The notes: generated from the sequence alone by a model not told the origin. A stretch of 64,000 bases of DNA from Constrictibacter sp. MBR-5 (GCF_040549485.1 NZ_JBEPTK010000005.1:310001-374000), one strand, 5' to 3'; shown: positions 36,415-44,850, counted from the stretch's first letter. Made by a program: numbers and translations.

Positions 36415-37719
36415 TCACGTCCGCATGCGGTCGATCTTGTCGAGCAATTGGTACCAGCGCCCGACATAGGGCAGGAACCAGGGCCGGCCAGTGTAGAGCG
36501 GACGGGTAGGGAAGGGTTGTCCGTCGAATGCGCTCGGCCGGTTGCCACCGACGATTTTCAGCGCGGTCTGGTGGCCGAGCCATGTCATGGTGGCGACGCC
36601 GCTGCCGTTGCAGCCCATCGCGTAATGCACGCCCTCGTGCGTGCCGAAGTGCGGCATGCCGTCGAAAGTGAAGGCGATGTTCCCAGTCCAGCCGTGGGTG
36701 ATCCTGACCCCGTCCAGGTGCGGAAAGACGTCCAGCATCATGCCGTAGAGCATCTGCGCCACCTCTTCCGCGGGGGCGCCCGAGAAGCTTCCGCGGCCGC
36801 CGAACAGCAATCGTCGCCGGTCGGGCGTGAGGCGGAAATAGTTGAGCAGACGCTTGCTGTCGGACAGCGTACGGCCCTGCGGGCTCAGTGCGTGCGCCAC
36901 GTCTTCCGGCAGTTCCTCCGTGACGATGATGTAGCTGTTGATCGGTACCACCCGACGCTGCAGCCACGGCGTCGCCTTGCCGGTGTAGCCGTTCGTCGTC
37001 GCCACCACGTGCCGCGCCCGGAGCGGGCCGGCCGAGGTGTTCACGAGGAAGGAGTCGCCCCGGCGCTCGATCGCCTCGACATTGGTGTTGGCGCACAGAC
37101 GCGCCCCGTGGCGTCGCGCCGTGTCGAGCAGGCCGCGATGGTAGAGTGCCGGATGCAGTTGTGCCGCCCGGTCGATCGCGATTCCGCCGAAGAAGCGGTC
37201 CGAGCCGATCACCTCGCGCTGTCGCTCGCGGGGGATCAGCGCCGCCTGCAGGCCGTGCCGGTTGTACAGGTCCGCCTTGGCGCGGAACGTGTCGTAGTGC
37301 CGCCGCGTGGCCGCGCCGACGAAGCGCCCCGTCTCGCGCCAATGGCAGTCGATGTTCTCGCGCTCGATGATCCCGGCGATATGCGCCAGGGAATCGACCG
37401 ACTCGGCGAAGATGTCGTCCGCTGTCACGCCGCCCTGTGTGTTGCCAGCACCTTTCCCGAGATTGACGCCGCCGCTGACATGGCCGCCGTTGCGGGTGCT
37501 GGCACCCTGACCGAAGAGTCCGGCTTCCAGCACCGTGACGTCGACACCGTGCCGTGCCAGTTCGAGCGCCGACGACAGGCCGCCATAGCCGCTGCCGATG
37601 ACGGCCACCTCGGTCTCGGCGGGCAGGGGGGCCGATCCCTCGTCGGTCGGCGCGGCGGCCTCCCACCAGTAGGGGGCGGCCTTGAACTCCGTCGCGAAGA
37701 TCCGCTCGCCGCTCGCCAT
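36415..37719 (-). CDS. FAD-dependent amine oxidase, PuuB-like (DAO family)
   Basis: A 434-residue DAO-family flavoprotein. EVAVIGSGYGGLSSALELARHG binds the FAD ADP moiety; GHVSGGVNLGKGAG, THGWTGNIAFTFDGMPHFG and YAMGCNGSGVATMTWLG follow the gamma-glutamylputrescine oxidase / glycine-sarcosine oxidase pattern, with PYWWEAA in the leader as in PuuB. It would oxidise a secondary or gamma-glutamylated amine with release of hydrogen peroxide. No other puu genes are near. GGGAGGGG sits three bases before ATG 37719. Confidence 0.85.
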   Translation of the reverse strand: MASGERIFATEFKAAPYWWEAAAPTDEGSAPLPAETEVAVIGSGYGGLSSALELARHGVDVTVLEAGLFGQGASTRNGGHVSGGVNLGKGAGNTQGGVTADDIFAESVDSLAHIAGIIERENIDCHWRETGRFVGAATRRHYDTFRAKADLYNRHGLQAALIPRERQREVIGSDRFFGGIAIDRAAQLHPALYHRGLLDTARRHGARLCANTNVEAIERRGDSFLVNTSAGPLRARHVVATTNGYTGKATPWLQRRVVPINSYIIVTEELPEDVAHALSPQGRTLSDSKRLLNYFRLTPDRRRLLFGGRGSFSGAPAEEVAQMLYGMMLDVFPHLDGVRITHGWTGNIAFTFDGMPHFGTHEGVHYAMGCNGSGVATMTWLGHQTALKIVGGNRPSAFDGQPFPTRPLYTGRPWFLPYVGRWYQLLDKIDRMRT

Positions 37720-37788
37720 AGTCCCCTCCCGTGGCCTGACAGGGTCCGATAGTAGCGGCCGACCGCCGCGTCGCAATGCAGTCCCGTG

Positions 37789-39516
37789 CTACGGGTTCTG
37801 GCAGCCAGCCTCTAATGCCTTGCGCAGCGCCGCCGCAAATCCTGCGAGCCAGTTCGGGTCCCACAAATCCGCGCGGGTGGCCATTTGCCGGTGGTATCCG
37901 GGGAAGGTCCATGGCGGACGCGGGGCTCGGAGTTCTGCCAGTCCGGCGTCCTGGGCCTCGTCAATCGGCGACGATTCGGGCGATGACGCCACCGGCGGCT
38001 CCACCCGCAGTTCGGCGGCGACGGCGATGCTTCCCGGAACGGCGTCCGCCAACCACGTCGGGACATTCCCGTATCTGCCCCATCCCAGCAGCGCGAGATC
38101 GGGCTCGCCACGCGGCAGCTGCCGCAGGATGTGCGCCGCAAAGCCCCTTCGAGCCGCGGTAGGCGGCGCGCACCACACGCCGGGCTCGAGAACCAGTGCC
38201 CGGACATCCGCGATGTCGCGGAGCGCGCGCACGATGCCTGCCGCATCGGAGAGCGGACGTTCCGGCTCGATCAGCATGAACAGCTTCCATCGACGCGACG
38301 CGGTTGCGCCGGGCGGTGATCGCGGCAATGCGGCCACACGGGCGGCGAGGGCGGCCGGGCCCTTCGCCAGCTCGACCACGCCGAGTGGCAGCCGACGTTG
38401 GAGATCCTGCTCCAGGCGCAGCTGCAGCGTGAGCCTCTGCCGTGATACTTGCTCGGGCCGAGGTCGGACGATGTCCGACCAGGCCCCGGTGATGATCCCG
38501 TCGAGCGTCCTGCGGCACGGTGGCCCGGCCGGCGCGTAGGTGCGTGGGCAGGCTGCGGCGGTGAGTTCGATCCGGTCGCCCAGGACGGCCAGCCACTTGT
38601 CGACGATCGTCTGCGGCAGGCCGAGGGGCAGCGTGCAGCCCGGCGTCAGCATGAGGGGGCGGCCATTCGACCGGGCGAGCAGACCGTCGACGAATTCCCG
38701 GATGCGGTTGGTGTCGGCCAGCCGCACCAGTGCGCCGCCGGACAGGCCCACGGCCAGCGGCGCCGCGAGAGCGGCGCATACGTCTTCCAGATCTGGATTG
38801 TGTGCCGCGAGCTCCCAATGCAGCCAGCAGTTCTGCGGCAGTGGATGGGGCGGCAGGTGAATGCCGGTCCCGTGGAGATGCACCAGATTGAGCGGCATTC
38901 GGGCCGCTGCCTCGATGCAGGGGCCGTCATAGACGGCATACAGGTCGCGATACTCGGCTGCCGTGAATGCGCCCCAGCGCATCTGCTGGATCGCGTAGAA
39001 CACGCCCGATGCACCGGCGGCCTCTGCGGCGGAGATGGTTTGCCTGACGAGGTCCGTCAGTCGCCGAAGGAGCGCGTGCGCGACATCTGGATCATCGGTC
39101 AGCCGTCTGCGCAGCTCCGGCCATCCGGCGAGCTGCGCCGCCATCGAAACCGGCGAGATGATCGTCTGCAGTACCGGTCGCGGGGGCTCCAGGGCAGCGA
39201 GCACCCGCGGGATTGCCGCAAGGCCCTCGTCGACCAGCGGGCCGGAAGCGGCGGTCGCCGCCAGCCTTTCCCAATCGGCCGTCGTCTGCAGGGGATGATG
39301 GATGATCTGGCCGTAGCCGCGCGCTGCACCCGCCCACGCCTCGACGACACCGAGATCCATCGTCTGCCAGGTTCCGGCCGGTGACAGCTTCACCAGGTCG
39401 AACGCGTAGCGTCGTTGAACGCTCAGCGCCGCACCGGCGAGATCGGCAGCTGACCTGTCCGCCGTCGGATGGTGCCACCAGAGCGCGAATGGGGGTGAAG
39501 GCTGGCTGTGAGTCAC
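37789..39516 (-). CDS. uroporphyrinogen decarboxylase-superfamily protein with long C-terminal extension
   Basis: A 575-residue protein. Residues 1-312 match the COG0407 methyltransferase-like branch of the URO-D superfamily (FDLVKLSPAGTWQTMDLG, FYAIQQMRWGAFTAAEYRD, GLSGGALVRLADTNRIREF). The zinc-type motif of corrinoid/thiol methyltransferases, H-x-C...C, appears as H213-L-H215...C294. Residues 313-575 form an extension I do not recognise, with WKLFMLIEPERPLSD and DLALLGWGRYGNVPTWLAD segments and a WTFPGYHRQM end. It lacks HemE active-site arginines, so it is not the haem enzyme. Start is GTG 39516 with no clear ribosome site. It is divergent from the TonB operon and may share its iron control. 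Confidence 0.7.
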   Translation of the reverse strand: MTHSQPSPPFALWWHHPTADRSAADLAGAALSVQRRYAFDLVKLSPAGTWQTMDLGVVEAWAGAARGYGQIIHHPLQTTADWERLAATAASGPLVDEGLAAIPRVLAALEPPRPVLQTIISPVSMAAQLAGWPELRRRLTDDPDVAHALLRRLTDLVRQTISAAEAAGASGVFYAIQQMRWGAFTAAEYRDLYAVYDGPCIEAAARMPLNLVHLHGTGIHLPPHPLPQNCWLHWELAAHNPDLEDVCAALAAPLAVGLSGGALVRLADTNRIREFVDGLLARSNGRPLMLTPGCTLPLGLPQTIVDKWLAVLGDRIELTAAACPRTYAPAGPPCRRTLDGIITGAWSDIVRPRPEQVSRQRLTLQLRLEQDLQRRLPLGVVELAKGPAALAARVAALPRSPPGATASRRWKLFMLIEPERPLSDAAGIVRALRDIADVRALVLEPGVWCAPPTAARRGFAAHILRQLPRGEPDLALLGWGRYGNVPTWLADAVPGSIAVAAELRVEPPVASSPESSPIDEAQDAGLAELRAPRPPWTFPGYHRQMATRADLWDPNWLAGFAAALRKALEAGCQNP

Positions 39517-39724
39517 TGGGCTGTCTGTCTAGGAGATCGCGTCCGACCGGAGTGGACTGCCGCGGGCCGGGCATAGCCGGCCCGGCCTGGGCGGATCTGG
39601 CGCCGGCGCGGTTCCGGTATGGCGAGATCGCCGTAACGTTATCAATTCCGGTCCCCTCTTCCGGCCGCACGATGAGACGCTGTATTGACATGAGCGGCAG
39701 CCATCGTCGACTAAGGCTGTTCGC

Positions 39725-39744
39725 AATTGAGAGCGATTGTCATT
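39725..39744 (+). promoter_or_regulatory. candidate Fur-like site of the TonB operon
   Basis: AATTGAGAGCGATTGTCATT resembles a degenerate Fur operator (compare the hemP box) and lies 49 bases before the first gene of the exbB-exbD-tonB operon. It is in the 277-bp divergent region shared with the URO-D-like gene. Confidence 0.45.
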
Positions 39745-39793
39745 CTTGAAGCGCGCCCCTCGGGGGCCGCGCACGAGCCAGGGGGTTTGGGCG

Positions 39794-40234
39794 ATGCGTT
39801 GGGCAGCATTGGTGACCGCGATGGCCGTCACGCTCGTATCGATGCCGATGACCGGGCAGGCTCAGGCACCGGCGCAGAACGGGGAGCCGGGGCTTTCCGT
39901 CGAACTGAACAAGCTGGAGCCGGTGAAGAACGCGTGCAGGGCGTGGCTGGTCGTCCGCAATCAAACGAAGGCTGCGCTCGCGTCTCTTCGGCTCGATCTG
40001 GTGATGTTCGGTGCGGACGGTGTGATCGCACGTCGGCTGGCCGTCGAAACGGCGCCATTGGCGGCAGGAAAGACGGCGGTGCGGCTCTTCGATGTCGAGG
40101 GTACGGCGTGCGACGGAATCGCACGGATCCTCCTCAACGACGTTCTCTCCTGTCGCGACGAGGCGGGCGATCGTGACGGATGTCTCGCCGACATGGCCAT
40201 TTCGTCCCGCGCACAGGCGGAATTCGTCCGCTGA
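39794..40234 (+). CDS. secreted protein heading the exbB-exbD-tonB operon
   Basis: A 146-residue protein with a Sec signal peptide (about 1-24, ending GQAQA). The mature part reads LSVELNKLEPVKNACRAWLVVRNQ, a beta-rich domain with LRLDLVMFGADGVIARRL and four cysteines that could pair. I recall similar proteins of unknown function upstream of exbB in other alphaproteobacteria. ATG 39794 has a GGGGG site nine bases upstream; a TTG start at 39737 would give an awkward leader and overlap the Fur-like site. It probably works in the periplasm with the TonB complex. Confidence 0.7.
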   Translation: MRWAALVTAMAVTLVSMPMTGQAQAPAQNGEPGLSVELNKLEPVKNACRAWLVVRNQTKAALASLRLDLVMFGADGVIARRLAVETAPLAAGKTAVRLFDVEGTACDGIARILLNDVLSCRDEAGDRDGCLADMAISSRAQAEFVR

Positions 40235-40321
40235 TGGCGTGGGAGTTGAGATTCGTTCGCGCTCGCAATATGGTGCGCCGCGACGCTGCGGTGCACCGGC
40301 ACATCTAGAGATCGGCTTTTC

Positions 40322-41152
40322 ATGGACCAGCAGGCACAGACCCTTGGGGCGCAAGGCGGGCAGGCGCCCCTTGCAGCCGGAGTCCCACCCGTGGACGCTC
40401 CGCTCGGAGCCGCTCAGTCGCCCCCGCTCACGGATGCCGCTGCGGCTCTGGCAAGCGCGCCGCCGGCGCCGGAGAGCGCCTGGGCCATGCTTCTCGACAT
40501 GGCCCAGGTCAGCGGCCCTGCCGGCATGGTCCTGGGGCTGTTCTCGGTCGCGGGGCTCGCAATCGTCCTCCTGAAGCTCTGGCAGTTCGCCTCGGTGCGC
40601 ATCGGTCAGCGCAGCTTCGTCGACCCGGCACTGCGGCATTTCCGCATGGGCCGGCGCGACGCGGCGCTCGCCGAGTTGGCGAAGTCGCGCAACCCCATCG
40701 CGCGGGTGCTGGAGGTCGCGATCGGCGGCAGCGGTCGTGCCGATCCGGAACTCCTGCGCGAGGAGGCGTGGCGCGTGGGCAACGAACATCTCGAGGGGCT
40801 GCGGTCGCATCTGCGCGGCCTCGAAGTGATCGCAAGCCTCAGCCCGCTGCTCGGCCTGTTCGGCACGGTGCTCGGCATGATCTCGGCGTTCCAGCAGCTG
40901 GAAACCGCCGGCAGCAGGGTGGATCCCTCGATCCTGTCGGGTGGTATCTGGGAGGCATTGCTGACCACGGCCATCGGTCTGGCCGTCGCGATCCCGGCCG
41001 TGGTCGCGCTTCACTGGCTCGAGCGCATGATCGAGCGTCTCGGCAGCGACATGGAGAACGCCGTCACGCGGGTGTTCACCGCCCCGATCGTCGTAGGAGA
41101 AGCGGAGCATGGCCGGCAGTACGGCGTCCTCCAGGCCCAGCCTGCGGAGTAG
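40322..41152 (+). CDS. exbB: MotA/TolQ/ExbB proton channel protein
   Basis: A 276-residue inner-membrane protein. An Ala/Pro-rich cytoplasmic or periplasmic leader (1-55) precedes three hydrophobic helices at about 62-85, 175-200 and 215-240. The conserved segment EVIASLSPLLGLFGTVLGMISAFQ and GGIWEALLTTAIGLAVAIPAVVA hold the channel helices of ExbB. It forms a pentameric channel with ExbD to energise TonB. It is followed by exbD (44-bp overlap), a second exbD-like gene and tonB. Confidence 0.92.
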   Translation: MDQQAQTLGAQGGQAPLAAGVPPVDAPLGAAQSPPLTDAAAALASAPPAPESAWAMLLDMAQVSGPAGMVLGLFSVAGLAIVLLKLWQFASVRIGQRSFVDPALRHFRMGRRDAALAELAKSRNPIARVLEVAIGGSGRADPELLREEAWRVGNEHLEGLRSHLRGLEVIASLSPLLGLFGTVLGMISAFQQLETAGSRVDPSILSGGIWEALLTTAIGLAVAIPAVVALHWLERMIERLGSDMENAVTRVFTAPIVVGEAEHGRQYGVLQAQPAE

Positions 41153-41528
41153 GCGGAGCGGAGGCCGGCGGATGATCAGCCTTACGCCGCTGATCGATGT
41201 CGTCTTCATCCTGCTGGTTTTCTTCATGCTGGCGTCCAGCTTCACCGACTGGCGGGCGATTACGCTCGATACGCCGCCGGCGGCGACGCGGTCGGGATCG
41301 TCGGAAGGGGCGCTCCTCGTCCGCGTCGGTCAGGACCGGCTCGATCTGGCGGGCGCGCCGATCGACATCGAGGGATTGGATACGCTGCTGCGCGAGCGCG
41401 TCGCCGCGCGTCCCGACCTGCGTGTGCTGGTGCAGCCGATGGCCGGCGTGCCGTTGCAGCGCGTCGTGACGGTGCTCGACACCGCGGCTGCCGCGGGCGT
41501 CACCGGCCTCGGCCTGATGCGGCGCTGA
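41109..41528 (+). CDS. exbD: biopolymer transport protein ExbD
   Basis: A 139-residue protein: a basic cytoplasmic N-terminus, one membrane helix and a periplasmic domain. The helix begins MISLTPLIDVVFILLVFFML, and Asp30 is the conserved proton-carrying aspartate (Asp25 of E. coli ExbD). The periplasmic part ends PLQRVVTVLDTAAAAGVTGLGL as usual. The start lies within exbB, which overlaps it by 44 bases, implying coupled translation. Confidence 0.9.
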   Translation: MAGSTASSRPSLRSRRSGGRRMISLTPLIDVVFILLVFFMLASSFTDWRAITLDTPPAATRSGSSEGALLVRVGQDRLDLAGAPIDIEGLDTLLRERVAARPDLRVLVQPMAGVPLQRVVTVLDTAAAAGVTGLGLMRR

Positions 41529-41538
41529 GGGAATGGCG

Positions 41539-41952
41539 ATGCGGAGCGGCCTCAAGGTCAAGCGGCAGCGTCAGGAGGGCGAGGAGAACATCGTCCCGCT
41601 GATCAACATCGTCTTCCTGCTTCTGATCTTCTTCATGCTGACCGGTCATCTGGCTGCCCCGGAGCCCTTCGACATCGATCCGCCGGAGAGCGCGGCCGAA
41701 AGCGATTCCGGCGACCGGACGGCGATGGTGCTGGTGTCGGAGAATGGGCGGGTGGCGCTCGACGGCGAGGAGATCGATGTGGCGGGCCTGTCGGCCGCGA
41801 TTGTCGAGAAACTGAAAGCGACGCCCGGTCTGCGACTGCATCTGAAGGCTGACGGCGGTGCCGACGCGGGCGAGGTTGTGTCGGTGATGGAGACGCTGCG
41901 GTCGGCCGGAATCGCGAAACTGACCCTGCTGACCGCGGCACGGCTGCAATGA
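41539..41952 (+). CDS. second ExbD-like protein with Asp-to-Asn change in the membrane helix
   Basis: A 137-residue ExbD paralogue. The helix reads ENIVPLINIVFLLLIFFML, so the essential Asp of ExbD is Asn23 (Asn25 if the ATG at 41533 is used). The rest is intact, including a periplasmic domain with SENGRVALDGEEIDVAGLSAAI and GEVVSVMETLRSAGIAKLTLL. ExbB/ExbD pentamer channels hold two ExbD helices, so this gene may supply the partner of the normal ExbD in a mixed dimer. ATG 41539 was preferred because GAGGGA is six bases before it and abuts 41533. Stop overlaps the tonB start (ATGA). Confidence 0.85.
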   Translation: MRSGLKVKRQRQEGEENIVPLINIVFLLLIFFMLTGHLAAPEPFDIDPPESAAESDSGDRTAMVLVSENGRVALDGEEIDVAGLSAAIVEKLKATPGLRLHLKADGGADAGEVVSVMETLRSAGIAKLTLLTAARLQ

Positions 41953-43016
41953 GAATATCGCGCGGTCTCGGGGTCGGTGCGGTCTTGGTGTCCGGCATCA
42001 TCCACGCCGGTGCGATGTGGCTTTTGCTGCCCGATCCCAAGCCACCGGAGGAGGCGCGCGGCATGCTGGCGGTCGGCGTCAGCCTCGTGGCCGGTTCCGG
42101 ACCCGACGGCGGCGCCGAGCAGGTGGCCGCCGAGACGGCCGAGCAGATCGAGCCGGCGACGGCCGAGCGGATGGCACCGGAGCAGGCGGAGCCGCCGCCG
42201 CCCGACCAGGCGGAGGTGACGCCTCCGGACGCGACGGAGCCTCCGCCCGACATCCAGGTGGCCGAAGTGCCGCCGCCGGACGACGCGCCGCCGCCGGACA
42301 TCGCGCCCGTGGTCGAGGCCGCACCCGAGATCGTGCCGCCCGAAGCGCCCCAGGATGCACCCGAGCCGGAAACGGTCGAAATCGCCAGCACCGTGGAGCC
42401 GGACGTCGTGGTGGCCGAACCGCCGCCCACACCGCCGATCCCGACGGCGCGGCCAACGCCGCCGCCCCGGCCGCAGGTCAAGCGTCCGCCGCCGCGCGAA
42501 GTGGTGAAGCGCGAGCCGCCACCGCGGCCGAAGCCCGAACCGCGACGCGAACCGGTCCCGCAGACCCCCGCATGGGCCTCCGTGCCGCCCGCGGCGGCCG
42601 AGGGCCCCCCGTCGGAGAATGTCGCTTCGGCTGCCGCTCCATCGGTGGCTGCACCGGCGCTGACGCCCGGTGCCGCCGGCTCGCAGCACGGTCAGGCCGG
42701 GACGCCGGCCCCGGTAGGCCTCGGCGGCACCGCAACCGACTACACGTCACGTCTGCGCGCCTGGTTGGAACGCCATAAGGAGTATCCGCGGCGGGCACGG
42801 CTTCGCCGGCAGGAGGGCACCGCCACCCTTCGCTTCGTCGTCGATGGCAGGGGGCGCGTCCTGTCGCACAGCATCGACCGGGGTTCCGGCTATGACCTTC
42901 TCGACGAAGCCGTCGAGGAGATGATCGTCCGCGCCCAGCCGCTGCCGGCGCCGCCACTGGCCGGCGGGCGCGACCGGATGGAGATCACGGTGCCGGTGCA
43001 GTTCGTTCTGCGCTGA
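41949..43016 (+). CDS. tonB: energy transducer TonB
   Basis: A 355-residue TonB. One N-terminal membrane helix (about 8-26) is followed by a long Pro/Glu-rich periplasmic spacer (about 60-215), which changes from acidic to basic (PRPQVKRPPPREVVKREPPP). The C-terminal TonB domain from about 255 begins YTSRLRAWLERHKEYPRRAR and contains GTATLRFVVDGRGRVLSHSI. It carries energy from ExbB/ExbD to outer-membrane receptors for iron or cobalamin. No TonB-dependent receptor gene is in the window. Confidence 0.92.
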   Translation: MRISRGLGVGAVLVSGIIHAGAMWLLLPDPKPPEEARGMLAVGVSLVAGSGPDGGAEQVAAETAEQIEPATAERMAPEQAEPPPPDQAEVTPPDATEPPPDIQVAEVPPPDDAPPPDIAPVVEAAPEIVPPEAPQDAPEPETVEIASTVEPDVVVAEPPPTPPIPTARPTPPPRPQVKRPPPREVVKREPPPRPKPEPRREPVPQTPAWASVPPAAAEGPPSENVASAAAPSVAAPALTPGAAGSQHGQAGTPAPVGLGGTATDYTSRLRAWLERHKEYPRRARLRRQEGTATLRFVVDGRGRVLSHSIDRGSGYDLLDEAVEEMIVRAQPLPAPPLAGGRDRMEITVPVQFVLR

Positions 43017-43191
43017 TCGTCGCCTTCATCGGAGCGGGTCGGGCCACCATCTTTCTGCGGGATGGGCTGTCGGCGCGCCACGTTTCGACCGCGAATCGAG
43101 TGGCACCATCGCCTCCGGCGGCGATACGCTGCGTCGGCCGCTTGCCGTATGCGGTGCGAGTGGCGGTGCGGTCGTCGGAAAAGGAACAAAA

Positions 43192-44361
43192 ATGGATGGA
43201 TCGGTAGCCCGTGACGGCTTCGCGACTTACCTGGAGCGGATCGGCCGCTTCACCCGAGAGCGCCTGATCCCGAACGAGCCGCTGCTGGAGGAGTTCGGCG
43301 GCATCCCCGAGGATGTGCTGCAGGAGATTCGCGAGATCGGCCTTTTCGGGATCTCCATTCCCGAGAGCTATGGCGGCCTCGGCTTCGGCATGGAGCAGCA
43401 GGTCCTGCTGACGATCGCGTTTACTCAGGCGTCGGCCGTCTACCGCTCCCGCTTCTCCACCACGATCGGCCTGTGCAGCCAGGCGATCCTGGACTTCGGC
43501 ACGGAGGAGCAGCGCCGACGCTGGCTGCCCGGCATGGCGGCCGGAACGATCACCGGCGCTTTCGCGCTGACAGAGCCCGAGGCGGGGTCGGACGCCGGCA
43601 ACCTGCAGACGGCCGCGATACGCGATGGCGACACCTACGTCGTCAACGGATCGAAGCGCTACATCACCAACGCGCCTGAAGCCGACGTCTTCGTGCTGAT
43701 GGCGCGTACTGACCTCTCGATAGCGGGGGCCGCGGGCGTGTCCGCTTTCGCCGTTCCGGCCGATACGCCCGGCATCCGTGTCGGACCGGTACCCCGCATG
43801 ATGGGGCAGACGGGCAGCCACGCGACGGAGGTCTTCTTCGAAGACTGCCGGGTCCCGGCCGATGCCCTGCTCGGCGGTAAGGAAGGGAGCGGCTTGAAGG
43901 CGGCCTTGCGTGGCATCAATCACGCTCGCACCCACGTCGCCGCCACCTGCGTCGGCCAAGCGATCCGCCTGATTGACGAGGCGCTCGGATATGCTGCGGA
44001 ACGGCGGCAGTTCGGCCAGCCGATCGCGGGGTTCCAGTCGATCCAGAACATGCTGGCCGACAGCCGGGCGGAGACTGCGGCGGCGAAGGCGCTCGTCCTC
44101 GACTGCGCCCGCGCCTTCGATCGCGGGCCACCGATCCCGTACGCCGACATCGCCTGCGCGAAGTATTTCGCCTCGGAGATGGTCTGCCGCGTCGCGGACC
44201 GCGCGGTGCAGATCTTCGGCGGCGCCGGCTACATGGAAGAGAACGCCGTGGCCCGCCTCTATCGCGATGTCAGGCTGTTCCGCATCTTCGAAGGCGCGTC
44301 GCAGATCCAGCAGCAGCAGATCGCTCGCGACATGCTGCGCAATGGGGCGAATCTCGCCTGA
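43192..44361 (+). CDS. acyl-CoA dehydrogenase
   Basis: A 389-residue enzyme of normal short-chain length. FGISIPESYGGLGFGMEQQ and ALTEPEAGSDAGNLQTAA (FAD and substrate contacts) lie in the N-terminal and beta domains; the C-terminal domain has RRQFGQPIAGFQSIQNMLAD and QIFGGAGYMEENAVARLYRD. Catalytic Glu367 is in FRIFEGASQIQQ. AAGGAAC precedes ATG 43192. No ETF or thiolase gene is adjacent, so it stands alone after tonB. Confidence 0.93.
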   Translation: MDGSVARDGFATYLERIGRFTRERLIPNEPLLEEFGGIPEDVLQEIREIGLFGISIPESYGGLGFGMEQQVLLTIAFTQASAVYRSRFSTTIGLCSQAILDFGTEEQRRRWLPGMAAGTITGAFALTEPEAGSDAGNLQTAAIRDGDTYVVNGSKRYITNAPEADVFVLMARTDLSIAGAAGVSAFAVPADTPGIRVGPVPRMMGQTGSHATEVFFEDCRVPADALLGGKEGSGLKAALRGINHARTHVAATCVGQAIRLIDEALGYAAERRQFGQPIAGFQSIQNMLADSRAETAAAKALVLDCARAFDRGPPIPYADIACAKYFASEMVCRVADRAVQIFGGAGYMEENAVARLYRDVRLFRIFEGASQIQQQQIARDMLRNGANLA

Positions 44362-44850
44362 CGGCGGATGATGATGTCCGACCGCGCATGGTCGTCGAAC
44401 CCGCTACTCGAGGAAGGTGAACGTCGCCTGCAAGCCCTCGGGCGGTGGCACGGAGTTTCTGCCATAGTCCACCGTCACGGCGATGTCCGGGCGACCACTG
44501 AAGTCGAGTTCGCGTACGGCGATCAGCGTCCAGGGCGAGGCAATACCTCCCGCTACGGAGGAGCAGGTAGCGGCCTTTCTGAAACAGGGCTTGAGCGCGG
44601 CGACGCCTGAGCGGGTCTCGGTCGATGTCACCTGGGAGCCCGACAACCGGCCCAGCAGTCAGGTGACGGTCGACGCCCGCTATGCTTACGATTCGATCCT
44701 GGCGCCGATCATGCCGCTCGAGGGCATCATCCTGCGATGCACCCAGACGACCGTGGTCATCAACTAGCCTTTTCGCACTACGCGCGACGCATGGCGCGTC
44801 CCATGGCACACTCCGCGCGCCGGGAGGACCATGACGAGGAGCGGGCTGCG
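44362..44850. other. 489-bp region without an intact gene
   Basis: Between an acyl-CoA dehydrogenase stop and the PLP-enzyme start, the only coding-like signal on the plus strand is the TadE-like remnant at 44483-44767. A minus-strand frame (44404-44646) ends in AVTVDYGRNSVPPPEGLQAT and uses GC-rich third positions, but matches no family I know and overlaps the remnant. No tRNA, hairpin or mobile-element end was seen. Confidence 0.6.
44483..44767 (+). pseudogene. C-terminal remnant of a TadE/TadG-like pilus-assembly protein
   Basis: The 94-codon frame reads RTAISVQGEAIPPATEEQVA, then VSVDVTWEPDNRPSSQVTVD, then ARYAYDSILAPIMPLEGIIL. This resembles the C-terminal half of TadE-like pseudopilins (arginine-alanine start of the pilin body, then the V-x-V-x-Y strand and a final hydrophobic strand). 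The N-terminal membrane helix that defines the family is missing and the frame is closed by a stop at 44465, so it looks like a gene fragment. No tad genes are near. The assignment rests on pattern only. Confidence 0.35.

Noticed and set aside
37789-39516. True uroporphyrinogen decarboxylase (hemE)
   Set aside because: The sequence belongs to the methyltransferase-like branch, lacks the HemE N-terminal arginine motif and carries a long C-terminal extension.
44404-44646. An 80-codon minus-strand frame opposite the TadE-like remnant
   Set aside because: Its codon use looks plausible, but it has no recognised motif and no ribosome site and overlaps the better plus-strand signal. It is noted only as part of the gap.
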